The notes under the pieces were generated by a model. The model made no database searches. It saw only the letters and a list, made by a program, of their open reading frames with translations, and was not told the origin of the DNA. A stretch of DNA of 20,815 nt from an uncultured Lachnospiraceae bacterium (GTDB taxonomy: Bacteria; Bacillota; Clostridia; Lachnospirales; Lachnospiraceae), in contig CAJTRK010000045.1 in assembly GCA_910578475.1 (NCBI GenBank), forward strand, positions 1 to 20,815, written 5' to 3'. The position numbers and the translations under genes are program-made. This document shows positions 1 through 7,545 of this stretch, in pieces (positions within the stretch are counted from its first letter, which is position 1; each line of letters starts with the position of its first letter).

Positions 1-100
1 GCCGGAATCCTTAGAAAATCCACTCGACGCAATCGGGTACAAAGAAACATCTTGTGCAATCTGCCGGGCAATTTGCCCTCACTACTTCTATAAAACGCCT

Positions 101-128
101 TTTGACACCCTAATCTTTATGTGTCAAA
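101..128. repeat. 8-bp inverted repeat downstream of the alkyltransferase gene
   Basis: TTTGACAC (101-108) and GTGTCAAA (121-128) are perfect inverted copies separated by 12 bases. They lie just past the stop codon of the minus-strand alkyltransferase gene. The repeat may be the 3' hairpin of that transcript, but no T-run follows on the minus strand, so it is a poor intrinsic terminator. A smaller hairpin, GGGCA-ATT-TGCCC (66-78), lies further downstream. I see nothing else in bases 1-139. Confidence 0.4.
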
Positions 129-139
129 TACAGCGTTCT

Positions 140-649
140 TCAGAATTTTCCTCCGGGCAGCCCTTTTTCCATTTCCAGAAGCCGCTCTTTTTTGTCCAGG
201 CCGCCAGCATAGCCTGTCAGGCTTCCGTTTGTGCCGACGACTCTGTGACATGGTATAATCAGGGAGATGGGATTGTGTCCGACCGCGCCGCCGACAGCCT
301 GCGCCGACATATGCGGCCGGCCCGTCCGTGCCGCAATTTTGGCGGCAATTTCTCCATAAGTTATGGTCTGGCCAAACGGTATTGTAAGAAGAATATCCCA
401 GACGGCTTTGCGGAAAGGCGTTGTTTTCATGGCAAGAGGCGGCGTGAAGGCTGGCGCTTTTCCGCGGAAATAGATATCCAGCCAGCGCATGGTCTGGTCA
501 AAGACCGGGCATTGGGCCGGAACAGGGGTTCCGGTCAGGGTGCTTCCATAATATTTCTGGCCACGGAACCATAATCCGGTCAGTTCTTTTCCGTCGCTTG
601 CGAGGGTTATCGGGCCAAGAGGCGAATCGTAATCGTGTATGAGACTCAT
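140..649 (-). CDS. ogt: Methylated-DNA-[protein]-cysteine S-methyltransferase (O6-alkylguanine DNA alkyltransferase)
   Basis: Suicide repair protein that transfers an alkyl group from O6-alkylguanine (or O4-alkylthymine) in DNA to its own cysteine. The 169-residue length is normal for an Ogt-type single-function enzyme. The N-terminal ribonuclease-like domain starts with DYDSPLGPITLASDG. The C-terminal DNA-binding domain has FGQTITYGEIAAKIA (helix-turn-helix region) and the active-site motif IIPCHRVVG, with Cys134 as acceptor, followed by LTGYAGGLDKKERLLEMEKG, the usual family ending. AGGAG lies about 10 bases before the ATG. It sits 55 bases downstream of the acetyltransferase gene on the same strand and could share its transcript. 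A second, much shorter PCHR protein is encoded at 11788-12096. Family assignment is firm; the choice between ogt and adaB as a name is conventional. Confidence 0.93.
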   Translation of the reverse strand: MSLIHDYDSPLGPITLASDGKELTGLWFRGQKYYGSTLTGTPVPAQCPVFDQTMRWLDIYFRGKAPAFTPPLAMKTTPFRKAVWDILLTIPFGQTITYGEIAAKIAARTGRPHMSAQAVGGAVGHNPISLIIPCHRVVGTNGSLTGYAGGLDKKERLLEMEKGLPGGKF

Positions 650-704
650 TTTGTGTGACGCTCCTGTTGTGTATCTGTTTTATGGGTGTTCGTCCGGGAT
701 AAAC

Positions 705-1349
705 TTATTTTCTTTCGTAAGAGCAGCGTGCGGTGATGTCCGCCCATGCTTCTTCGTCAATCTCTTCATCCCGAAACAGTTTTTTCTTATCATCATCGGT
801 AATTTTTTTAATTACTTTACATGGGTTGCCGGCGGCAACGCACCAGTCAGGGATATTTTTGGTCACAACGCTTCCTGCGCCGATGACCACGTTGTTTCCG
901 ATATGTACGCCGGGGCAGACTACGGTATTGCCGCCGAGCCATACGTTATCCCCGATGGTTACTTCCTTGCCGTATTCATAAGCGGAACTGCGGGTAACGG
1001 GGTGGATGGGATGGCCTGCCGTATAGATTGCCACATTTGGAGCCATCTGGCAGTTGTCGCCGATTTTAATGCGGGCGACGTCCAGCAGGGTACAGTTATA
1101 GTTGGCAAAAAAGTTTTTACCGACTTCGATATGTTTTCCATAGTCGCAGTAAAAGGGAGGATTGATAAAAGCGCCTTCCGATTTCCCGAGCAGTTCTTTG
1201 ACGATTTGTCCGATTCCGTCAAAATCGGAACGGTCCATAAAATTCAGCTTTTGCAGAAGCTTTCTGCATACAATCTGCTCCTCGAAAACACTGTCGTCTG
1301 AAATATAAGCGAGCTGAGCGTCTCTTCGTTCCCTGTTCGTCATTTTCAT
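705..1349 (-). CDS. Maltose/galactoside O-acetyltransferase family protein (LacA/Maa type)
   Basis: Acetyl-CoA-dependent sugar O-acetyltransferase of the left-handed beta-helix (hexapeptide repeat) family, thought to detoxify non-metabolised sugars. The N-terminal helical part has MTNRERRDAQLAYISDD. The hexapeptide core then runs through FINPPFYCDYGKHIEVG, IKIGDNCQMAPNVAIYTAG, VTIGDNVWLGGNTVVCPGV and IGNNVVIGAGSVVTKNIPD. The conserved TAGHPIHP segment carries the catalytic His of LacA-type enzymes. The ending GNPCKVIKKI is typical. The start is ambiguous: an in-frame ATG at 1361 lies only 1 base after the Shine-Dalgarno AGAAAGG, so I prefer the ATG at 1349 (spacing 13), giving 214 residues; a third ATG lies at 1343. 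It is divergent from the AraC gene at 1632. The true acceptor sugar cannot be read from sequence. Confidence 0.9.
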   Translation of the reverse strand: MKMTNRERRDAQLAYISDDSVFEEQIVCRKLLQKLNFMDRSDFDGIGQIVKELLGKSEGAFINPPFYCDYGKHIEVGKNFFANYNCTLLDVARIKIGDNCQMAPNVAIYTAGHPIHPVTRSSAYEYGKEVTIGDNVWLGGNTVVCPGVHIGNNVVIGAGSVVTKNIPDWCVAAGNPCKVIKKITDDDKKKLFRDEEIDEEAWADITARCSYERK

Positions 1350-1409
1350 GCGAATCACCATACCTTTCTTTTAACCTATAAACTTTGCCAGAGTGTCATT
1401 ATTTGATTT

Positions 1410-1425
1410 AAAGACATATGTCTTT
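1410..1425. promoter_or_regulatory. Perfect 16-bp palindrome, candidate operator
   Basis: AAAGACATATGTCTTT is identical to its reverse complement. It sits between the divergent acetyltransferase and AraC genes, about 60 bases upstream of the acetyltransferase start. Perfect dyads of this size in divergent intergenic regions are often binding sites for dimeric repressors. The partner protein is not identifiable; the adjacent AraC-family protein would more usually bind direct repeats. Confidence 0.4.
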
Positions 1426-1571
1426 GTACGCAGACCGGTTGTTTCGATGTCTTTTATTTACAGGTTCTTCGCGGCTGCCGCATTGTCTTTATCATAATAT
1501 TTTGGGATGCAGCCGTCAATGCGCTGACAGCCGGACAAAGGTGTATCTGATTTAACAATAACATTTTTGGC

Positions 1572-1600
1572 TTTTAAATTCTTTCAGAATAGTTTATAAT
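1572..1600 (+). promoter_or_regulatory. Candidate promoter for the AraC-GH94 genes
   Basis: A perfect -10 hexamer TATAAT (1595-1600) lies 31 bases before the AraC start codon, with only a weak -35 (TTTTAA, 1572-1577) at 17-base spacing. A good -10 with a poor -35 would suit an activator-dependent promoter. GGAGGGAG at 1621-1628 is the Shine-Dalgarno of the gene. The rest of 1350-1631 holds the palindrome listed separately and no gene I can support. Confidence 0.35.
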
Positions 1601-1631
1601 TATATAACAATCTTCTTTTCGGAGGGAGTAT

Positions 1632-2534
1632 ATGAGTAGCGATGCAGTATTTTGTTCCGCTTTTAATATGGACTTTTCGGAAACGGTGGCTTATAATAAT
1701 CCCCTGTTCCCTGCTTATGTCAGGTACGATATTTTGTCGTGCTACCCGAATTATTCCGCAATCAGCCATTGGCATGAGGATTTGGAATTTATTTATGTAA
1801 AAAAAGGAAAGATGACTTACAATGTGAACGGGGAATTGGTGGAACTGCCGGAAAATACGGGAATCATGGTGAACAGCCGGCAGCTGCATTTCGGGTTTTC
1901 CGGGGAACGTCAGGAATGTGAGTTCCTTTGCATTCTGCTTTCACCGGAACTGCTACGGGGAAACCGATGGTTCTATCAGACTTGTATAGAATATGTTACA
2001 CGCAACGCGCAATATCCTTATCTGCTTCTGAAAGAAGAGGGATGGCAGGGATATATATTGGAAAGGCTGGATGCGTTATATCATGCTTATACCGAAGAAG
2101 AGAACGGTGCATTGCGCTGTTTTAAAACGATGGAAATTTTCAGTTCCATCATGGAGAAAGTATACGAGAATATCCATACGGCGCATTCCTTTTCGGTGAA
2201 AGACAATGCGGACCTGAACGCGCTCAGGAATATGATGACTTATATAGAGGAACATTTTACGCAGCCCGTTTCGCTGGATGATATCGCTCTGTCGGGGGCT
2301 TGTTGTAAGAGTAAATGTTCCGCACTCTTTCGAAAATATCTGCATGATACGCCGGTTGTCTATATGACGAAGCTGCGGCTGAAAAAGAGTCTTTCGCCGT
2401 TGTTAAATTCGGATGCCTGCATTACGGATATTGCGTATGAGAACGGATTTTGCAGCGGGAGCTATTATTGTGAGACATTCCGGAAATATTATGGAATGGC
2501 GCCGTTTCAATATCGGAAGGCGCAGAGGAAATAA
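1632..2534 (+). CDS. AraC-family transcriptional regulator with N-terminal cupin sensor
   Basis: 300-residue one-component regulator. The N-terminal cupin-like sensor is visible at about residues 40-100 (SHWHEDLEFIYVKKGKMTYN, then NTGIMVNSRQLHFGF). The C-terminal AraC DNA-binding domain with two helix-turn-helix units spans about residues 198-298: LRNMMTYIEEHFTQPVSLDD begins it, and ITDIAYENGFCSGSYYCETF with FRKYYGMAPFQYRK ends it. The first recognition helix region has a cysteine-rich sequence, ACCKSKCSALFRKYL, where many family members have a serine/tyrosine-containing helix. It precedes the GH94 phosphorylase gene by 125 bases on the same strand with no terminator, so it most likely regulates that gene in response to a related sugar. 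The Shine-Dalgarno GGAGGGAG fixes the start. Confidence 0.92.
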   Translation: MSSDAVFCSAFNMDFSETVAYNNPLFPAYVRYDILSCYPNYSAISHWHEDLEFIYVKKGKMTYNVNGELVELPENTGIMVNSRQLHFGFSGERQECEFLCILLSPELLRGNRWFYQTCIEYVTRNAQYPYLLLKEEGWQGYILERLDALYHAYTEEENGALRCFKTMEIFSSIMEKVYENIHTAHSFSVKDNADLNALRNMMTYIEEHFTQPVSLDDIALSGACCKSKCSALFRKYLHDTPVVYMTKLRLKKSLSPLLNSDACITDIAYENGFCSGSYYCETFRKYYGMAPFQYRKAQRK

Positions 2535-2659
2535 AGCAGGGAAAATAAAGCAGAGGGAATAAAGGAAAATAATCTATGGACAATCGAGGCTTTCAGGAAG
2601 TAGAATAAAAGATAGAAGATAAGGTGCGGCAATTGAAAAAGGAAGGCAGGAGAAAAGGG

Positions 2660-5374
2660 ATGAGTCATAAAGCGGTAACAGGGTATCAGTTTTTGGATAA
2701 TCAGGGGACTTTCCGGCTGGAGCAGCCGGAGAATACGAGTTATTTATATTTCCCGGTGGCGGGAGAACAGGGCATAAAAAGCGCGCTGACACCGACGCTT
2801 GGCGGGGATTTAAAGTGCGGCCAGAATGAATTTGTGCTGCAGCCGGTCAGTGCGGAAGAGCTTCATAACAGCAAATCTTCCAGAAACTTCTGGTGCAGGT
2901 TTGAAGACGGGGCGTGTTATTCGCTGACAGGAGTTTCCGCGGAGGCGCAGGCGGCAAAATTCACGGAGAAACAGGACGAGAGCGTTCTGACTGCGGGTCC
3001 AATGTGGCAGCGGATGGAGCGGAAATCGGAGAAATATTCTCTGGTATCGCGCATTACTTCTTTTGTTCCGGTCGGAAAATACAATGTTGAGATAATGTAT
3101 GTGGAGATAGAGAATGGCGGAGAACAGACCTGTTCGTTTGTGCCGACGGCGGCAGTCCCGCTCTATGGAAGGAGCGCGGACAATCTGCGGGACCATCGGC
3201 ATGTGACTTCGCTGCTGCACCGGGCGGAAACGATTCCGGAAGGCGTACTGGTGACGCCGACGCTTTCTTTCGATGAGAGAGGACACCGGGAGAATGAAGT
3301 GACTTATTTCGTATGCGGTATGGAAGGCGACGGCAGGAATCCGGGCGGGTTCATGCCTGTCGTGGAAGATTTTATCGGAGAGGGCGGAAGCTTTGAAAGG
3401 CCGGAAAGTGTTATCCGCAATCTGCCTTACGAGGCGTCCGGCAGACAGTATGACGGCTATGAAATCGTGGGGGCGCTCCGTTTTGAGACGGTGAAGCTCG
3501 CGCCCGGCGAAAAGAAGCATTATGTCCTTTTTATCGGCGCGGAGAAGGCGCGGGAGGCTATCGGGGAGATGCTCGCGGCGTATCGGAACGCTGACGAGGT
3601 TCTTCGGGCGTTTGAGCAGACGAAACGTTACTGGCTCGATAAGATAAATGTGTCTTATGAGACGGCGGATTCGGTTTTTGATAATTTCATGTACTGGGTG
3701 AATTTTCAGCCGATGCTTCGGCGGATTTACGGATGTTCTTTTTTACCGCATCATGATTACGGAAAAGGCGGAAGAGGCTGGCGGGATTTATGGCAGGACT
3801 GTCTGGCATTGCTGATTATGAATCCGGACGGCGTCCGGCAGATGCTGATTGATAATTACGGGGGCGTCAGGATTGACGGCAGCAACGCGACGATTATCGG
3901 AAGCGGGCAGGGCGAGTTTATTGCCGACAGGAATAATATTACGAGGGTCTGGATGGACCACGGGCTTTGGCCGCTGATGACGACGAAGCTTTATATCGAC
4001 CAGACCGGCGATTTGTCCGTTTTGTTAAAGGAAAACACATATTTTAAGGATAAGCAGGAAGAACGGGGCACGAAAATCGATGACAGATGGGAGGCGGGCA
4101 GCGCGCCGGTCTTAAAGGATGAAAACGGTGAAGTTTATTGCGGAACCGTGTTGGAGCATATTCTTGTGCAGAATCTTACCGTTTTTTATGAAGTTGGGGA
4201 GCACAATCATATGCGTCTGCGCGGCGCGGACTGGAACGACGCACTGGATATGGCGCCTGAACGGGGCGAAAGCGTTGCGTTTACGGCGGCCTATGCGGAT
4301 AACCTGGAAACGCTGGCATCGCTGATTGCTTTGCTGGAGGAAAAAGAAGGCTGCAGTTTTCTGGAACTGTTTGTGGAAATCGAGCCTCTTTTAAAGACCG
4401 GCGTGGATTTCTACGAGGATATTGCCGGGAAAAAGGAAGCCCTTTCCCAATACTGCCAGAGTTGTTTTCACAACATATCCGGCCGGAAACGTTCTTTTGC
4501 GTGTGCGGAGATAAGAAAAAGCCTGTCGGAGAAAGCACAGTGGTTAAAGGAGCATATCCGCCGGACGGAGTGGCTCGAAGACGGTGCGGAACGCGGCTGG
4601 TTCAACAGTTATTATGATAACAATGGCAGACAGTGTGAAGGCGTTACGGAGCAGGGTGTCAGGATGATGCTTACCGGACAGGTATTTGCCGTGATGTCCG
4701 GGACAGCGACGAAAGAACAGACGGCGAAAATCGTCCGGGCAGCCGATGAATATCTTTATAAAAAAGAAATCGGCGGGTATCGTCTGAACACGGATTTTGG
4801 AGAGTTGAAAACTGACCTCGGCAGGATGTTCGGTTTTGCCTATGGGCACAAGGAGAACGGCGCGGTCTTTTCCCATATGACAACGATGTATGCCAACGCG
4901 CTTTACAGACAGGGATTTGTGAAGGAAGGCTGGCGCGCGCTGCGCGCGTTATATGAGCAGGCGGCTGATTTTGCGGTAAGCCGTATTTATCCGGGGATTC
5001 CGGAATATTTTAATGACCGGGGAAGAGGAATGTACCATTATCTGACCGGAGCTGCGAGCTGGATGATGCTGACAGTCATCACGGAGATGTTTGGGGTCAA
5101 AGGAAGCTGTGGTGCGCTCGTGCTGGAACCGCGTCTGCAAAAGGAGCAGTTCCGGGACGGACAGGCGGGGATTTATCTGAACTTCGGCGGTAGAAGATGG
5201 CATATTGTATACAGAAATGACGCAGGAAAAGAATGCGGTGATTACCGGGCGGAAACTGCATCCTTGAACGGAAAGCGGCTTGCGTTAAAAGACGGAGCGG
5301 TATCGGTTTCTTTGGAGGAAATCCGCGGGCTCGAAGAGAACAGGACACACGAACTGCTTGTAGAACTTTTGTAA
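2660..5374 (+). CDS. GH94 glycoside phosphorylase (laminaribiose/cellobiose phosphorylase-like)
   Basis: Cytoplasmic enzyme expected to cleave a beta-glucosidic disaccharide or oligosaccharide with phosphate, giving a sugar 1-phosphate and saving ATP. The 904-residue protein has the N-terminal beta-sandwich (YQFLDNQGTFRLEQPENTSY), then the (alpha/alpha)6 barrel. GRGWRDLWQD (around residues 372-380) and RGADWNDALD, with the likely general acid Asp527, are GH94 hallmarks, as are GHKENGAVFSH (about 728-740) and YHYLTGAASWMM (about 791-803), a phosphate-site region. There is no signal peptide. I chose the ATG at 2660 because GGAG lies 7 bases upstream; an in-frame GTG at 2624 has poor context. 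The length and N-terminus fit the laminaribiose phosphorylase-like branch (about 900 residues) better than cellobiose phosphorylase (about 820) or cellodextrin phosphorylase (about 980), but the substrate is inference. No sugar transporter is adjacent. Confidence 0.9.
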   Translation: MSHKAVTGYQFLDNQGTFRLEQPENTSYLYFPVAGEQGIKSALTPTLGGDLKCGQNEFVLQPVSAEELHNSKSSRNFWCRFEDGACYSLTGVSAEAQAAKFTEKQDESVLTAGPMWQRMERKSEKYSLVSRITSFVPVGKYNVEIMYVEIENGGEQTCSFVPTAAVPLYGRSADNLRDHRHVTSLLHRAETIPEGVLVTPTLSFDERGHRENEVTYFVCGMEGDGRNPGGFMPVVEDFIGEGGSFERPESVIRNLPYEASGRQYDGYEIVGALRFETVKLAPGEKKHYVLFIGAEKAREAIGEMLAAYRNADEVLRAFEQTKRYWLDKINVSYETADSVFDNFMYWVNFQPMLRRIYGCSFLPHHDYGKGGRGWRDLWQDCLALLIMNPDGVRQMLIDNYGGVRIDGSNATIIGSGQGEFIADRNNITRVWMDHGLWPLMTTKLYIDQTGDLSVLLKENTYFKDKQEERGTKIDDRWEAGSAPVLKDENGEVYCGTVLEHILVQNLTVFYEVGEHNHMRLRGADWNDALDMAPERGESVAFTAAYADNLETLASLIALLEEKEGCSFLELFVEIEPLLKTGVDFYEDIAGKKEALSQYCQSCFHNISGRKRSFACAEIRKSLSEKAQWLKEHIRRTEWLEDGAERGWFNSYYDNNGRQCEGVTEQGVRMMLTGQVFAVMSGTATKEQTAKIVRAADEYLYKKEIGGYRLNTDFGELKTDLGRMFGFAYGHKENGAVFSHMTTMYANALYRQGFVKEGWRALRALYEQAADFAVSRIYPGIPEYFNDRGRGMYHYLTGAASWMMLTVITEMFGVKGSCGALVLEPRLQKEQFRDGQAGIYLNFGGRRWHIVYRNDAGKECGDYRAETASLNGKRLALKDGAVSVSLEEIRGLEENRTHELLVELL

Positions 5375-5388
5375 TTATATTAATATAA
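5375..5388. repeat. AT-only 14-bp palindrome before the signalling operon
   Basis: TTATATTAATATAA begins directly after the GH94 stop codon. It may be part of the promoter for the signalling operon: TTGTAG (5358-5363), inside the end of the GH94 gene, and TAATAT (5381-5386) give a weak -35/-10 pair at 17-base spacing. AT-only palindromes arise easily by chance, so confidence is low. I see no terminator hairpin between the GH94 gene and the response regulator. Confidence 0.25.
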
Positions 5389-5413
5389 CGACGCTTGGAG
5401 TTGAAAGAAACCT

Positions 5414-6157
5414 ATGAAAATTGTAATCTGTGACGACTGCATGGAAGACTTGGTTCAAGTGGAAAGATTACTGCAAAAGTATGAGAAAAACGCCAATTCA
5501 AAGTTTGAAGTGGAGACGTTTTCGGATGCTTCAAAGGTGTATCATAAGGTATTGCAGCACGAGCTTGCGGATATTTATATACTGGACATGATTATGCCTC
5601 AGAAATCGGGAATTGATATCGGCAGCCTGCTGGAAAAAAATGGGAAGAGTGTCGTCATCTATATTACGTCTTCCAATGAGTTTGCTTTGGAAGCGTATGG
5701 CGTACATGCGGCGCGGTATCTGTTAAAACCGGTGAGCGATGCGGTTTTTGGCGAAGCCATGGACTATGCCGTATCGCAAATTCGGATGAATCAGAATGTG
5801 CTTTCCCAGGATATCCGCTATCCGGTGAAAACGAAAGAAGGTCTTGTATCCGTATCTTATTCCGACATCGTATATATTGAAAATGCCGCAAGGGCGCTGG
5901 AAGTCCATCGGACGGACGGCAGCAGCGTCCGGAGCATTTTTATCCGGAAGTCGTTTGATGAAGAAATCAAAGAGATTGCGGAAGACAGGAACTTTATCAG
6001 AGTTCATAAATCTTTTCTGGTGAATATGAATTATATTCAAAGTCTGATGTCGGGATTATGTCAGATGGAAGACGGAAGAAGCATTCCGGTGAGCAAGACG
6101 CGGGCGGCGGACGTGAAACGGGAGTATCTGCATTTTGTATCGGAACAGTACCGCTAG
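5414..6157 (+). CDS. LytTR-family response regulator (AgrA/LytR type)
   Basis: 247-residue response regulator. The receiver domain (about 1-125) starts MKIVICDDC, with acidic residues at 8-9; the phospho-acceptor is Asp58 in YILDMIMPQKSG and the conserved lysine is Lys105 in RYLLKPV. The C-terminal LytTR DNA-binding domain (about 137-243) contains DIVYIENAARALEVHRTDG, NFIRVHKSFLVNMNYIQSL and IPVSKTRAADVKREYLHF. LytTR proteins usually bind pairs of direct repeats upstream of target promoters. The gene is followed after 9 bases by a cognate GHKL kinase gene and then by a diguanylate cyclase gene, so the three should be co-transcribed. The start codon has only a weak Shine-Dalgarno (TTGGAG, about 13 bases away). 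Confidence 0.93.
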   Translation: MKIVICDDCMEDLVQVERLLQKYEKNANSKFEVETFSDASKVYHKVLQHELADIYILDMIMPQKSGIDIGSLLEKNGKSVVIYITSSNEFALEAYGVHAARYLLKPVSDAVFGEAMDYAVSQIRMNQNVLSQDIRYPVKTKEGLVSVSYSDIVYIENAARALEVHRTDGSSVRSIFIRKSFDEEIKEIAEDRNFIRVHKSFLVNMNYIQSLMSGLCQMEDGRSIPVSKTRAADVKREYLHFVSEQYR

Positions 6158-6166
6158 GGAGCAAGT

Positions 6167-7534
6167 ATGGAATTTTACAAAAATATATCTTATATGGTTA
6201 CACAGATTTTTTTAATGCTGTTTATCGGTCTGTTTACCGTTCATCGTTTTTCCAGATGGAAGACGGTGGGTATCTGCGCGGCGTCCATTCTGTTGCTGCG
6301 TGTAACGGATATCGTGAAACTCAATTTATTTTCTGACAGTGATGTCGTTTATCTGATAGTGTCGGTCTTTCAGATATTTGTGGTTCAGGCTACCGGACTT
6401 TTCATTGCGGAAAAGAGAAACAGCATGGTTTTGTTTATCGGCCTTACGGCGTCGAATTATGTGCTCGCGGGAACTATTGTTTCTTCCGTCTTATACATTT
6501 ACACGAATAATCTTCTTTTTTCTCTGGTGGGCAATATCCTTGTGCAAATTGTCATTTTATTATTTCTTGTCAGTAAAATCCGAAATATATGGCATGCCTG
6601 TCAAAGCAATGGAGACATGCAGAACTGGTGGCTGTTATGTCTGATTCCGGCTCTTTTTTATTGTGGATTTGCATTTCTTACCATGCTTCCGTGCAAACTG
6701 GAAGAAAATCTGCAGAGCATTCCGGGAATCCTGATTTTTATCATTACGATGTTTGTCTCTTATGTCATCGTGTTCCGATATGTGGAGAGCGAATCACACA
6801 GAAAAAACGTATACTGGAAAAATGTGCTTTTCAAATCTTATATCAAAGGTCTGGAGAATCAGTATTATCTGGTGGAGCAGTCCGAGAAAAATATGAAAAT
6901 TTTGCGGCATGATATGCGGCATTATTCCGGCATGATAGATTTATTGCTGGAACAGGGCGAATATGACGAGATTCGGAAAGTAACGAAATATATCAACGAC
7001 GTTGCGGATGAAAACAGAATTACAAAATATTGCGATAATTTATTGGCAAATACGGTTCTCAAGAATATGATGGAACAGGCGGAAGCATCCGGAATTAAGG
7101 TGCAGCAGGATATTTTTGCGCCAAGAGAATTGCCGGTCAATGAGTATGAATTTGCCTCGGTCATCGCGAATCTGTATGAGAACGCGCTGCATTGCGTAAA
7201 AGAACTGGCCCCGGAGAAACGCTGCATAGAAGCGAAAGTCCACTGTTCGAAAGACCATTTGCTCATACATATGCAGAACGCATATGAACAGGACATTCAG
7301 TTTGACGAGTACACCGGCCTTCCCAAAAGCAAAGCCGGCGGGGAGCACGGTCTCGGCATGCAGAGTGTGCTTGCCTTTTCGGATAAGATTGGCGGGAATA
7401 TCGGCGCATACTGTGAAGCTGGTATTTTTCATATTTTGCTGTTTGCGAAATTTCAGGATAATTTGCGAAGAAACGGGAACATTTCTGACTTGAAAAAATG
7501 CTATACTGAAAGCGGCGCAACTAATAGAGTATAA
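6167..7534 (+). CDS. Polytopic sensor histidine kinase with GHKL ATPase domain (AgrC-like)
   Basis: 455-residue membrane kinase. Residues 1 to about 205 are mostly hydrophobic and form about seven membrane segments, for example VVYLIVSVFQIFVVQATGLF, LLFSLVGNILVQIVILLFLV and IPGILIFIITMFVSYVIVF. The H-box is LRHDMRHYSGMI, with His248 the likely phosphorylated residue in the RHD motif typical of AgrC-type kinases. The N-box is NLYENAL (335-341) and the G-box is GGEHGLGMQ (391-399). The preceding gene encodes the partner regulator; a GGAG-containing Shine-Dalgarno overlaps the end of that gene. AgrC relatives sense cyclic peptides, but no AgrB protease or AgrD precursor is encoded in this window, so the ligand is unknown. 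The next gene starts 8 bases downstream. Confidence 0.92.
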   Translation: MEFYKNISYMVTQIFLMLFIGLFTVHRFSRWKTVGICAASILLLRVTDIVKLNLFSDSDVVYLIVSVFQIFVVQATGLFIAEKRNSMVLFIGLTASNYVLAGTIVSSVLYIYTNNLLFSLVGNILVQIVILLFLVSKIRNIWHACQSNGDMQNWWLLCLIPALFYCGFAFLTMLPCKLEENLQSIPGILIFIITMFVSYVIVFRYVESESHRKNVYWKNVLFKSYIKGLENQYYLVEQSEKNMKILRHDMRHYSGMIDLLLEQGEYDEIRKVTKYINDVADENRITKYCDNLLANTVLKNMMEQAEASGIKVQQDIFAPRELPVNEYEFASVIANLYENALHCVKELAPEKRCIEAKVHCSKDHLLIHMQNAYEQDIQFDEYTGLPKSKAGGEHGLGMQSVLAFSDKIGGNIGAYCEAGIFHILLFAKFQDNLRRNGNISDLKKCYTESGATNRV

Positions 7535-7545
7535 GAGGATTTTTG

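Noticed and set aside
101..106. TTGACA near the window start as a -35 promoter box
   Set aside because: The TTGACA at 102-107 is part of a longer inverted repeat, has no matching -10 at proper spacing, and would direct transcription against the alkyltransferase gene.
639..1301. Long plus-strand open frame (220 codons) opposite the acetyltransferase gene
   Set aside because: It has no recognisable protein motifs and lies entirely antisense to a clear hexapeptide-repeat enzyme.
2810..3520. Minus-strand open frame of 236 codons inside the GH94 gene
   Set aside because: Arg/His-rich translation with no family features; it is the antisense shadow of a conserved enzyme.
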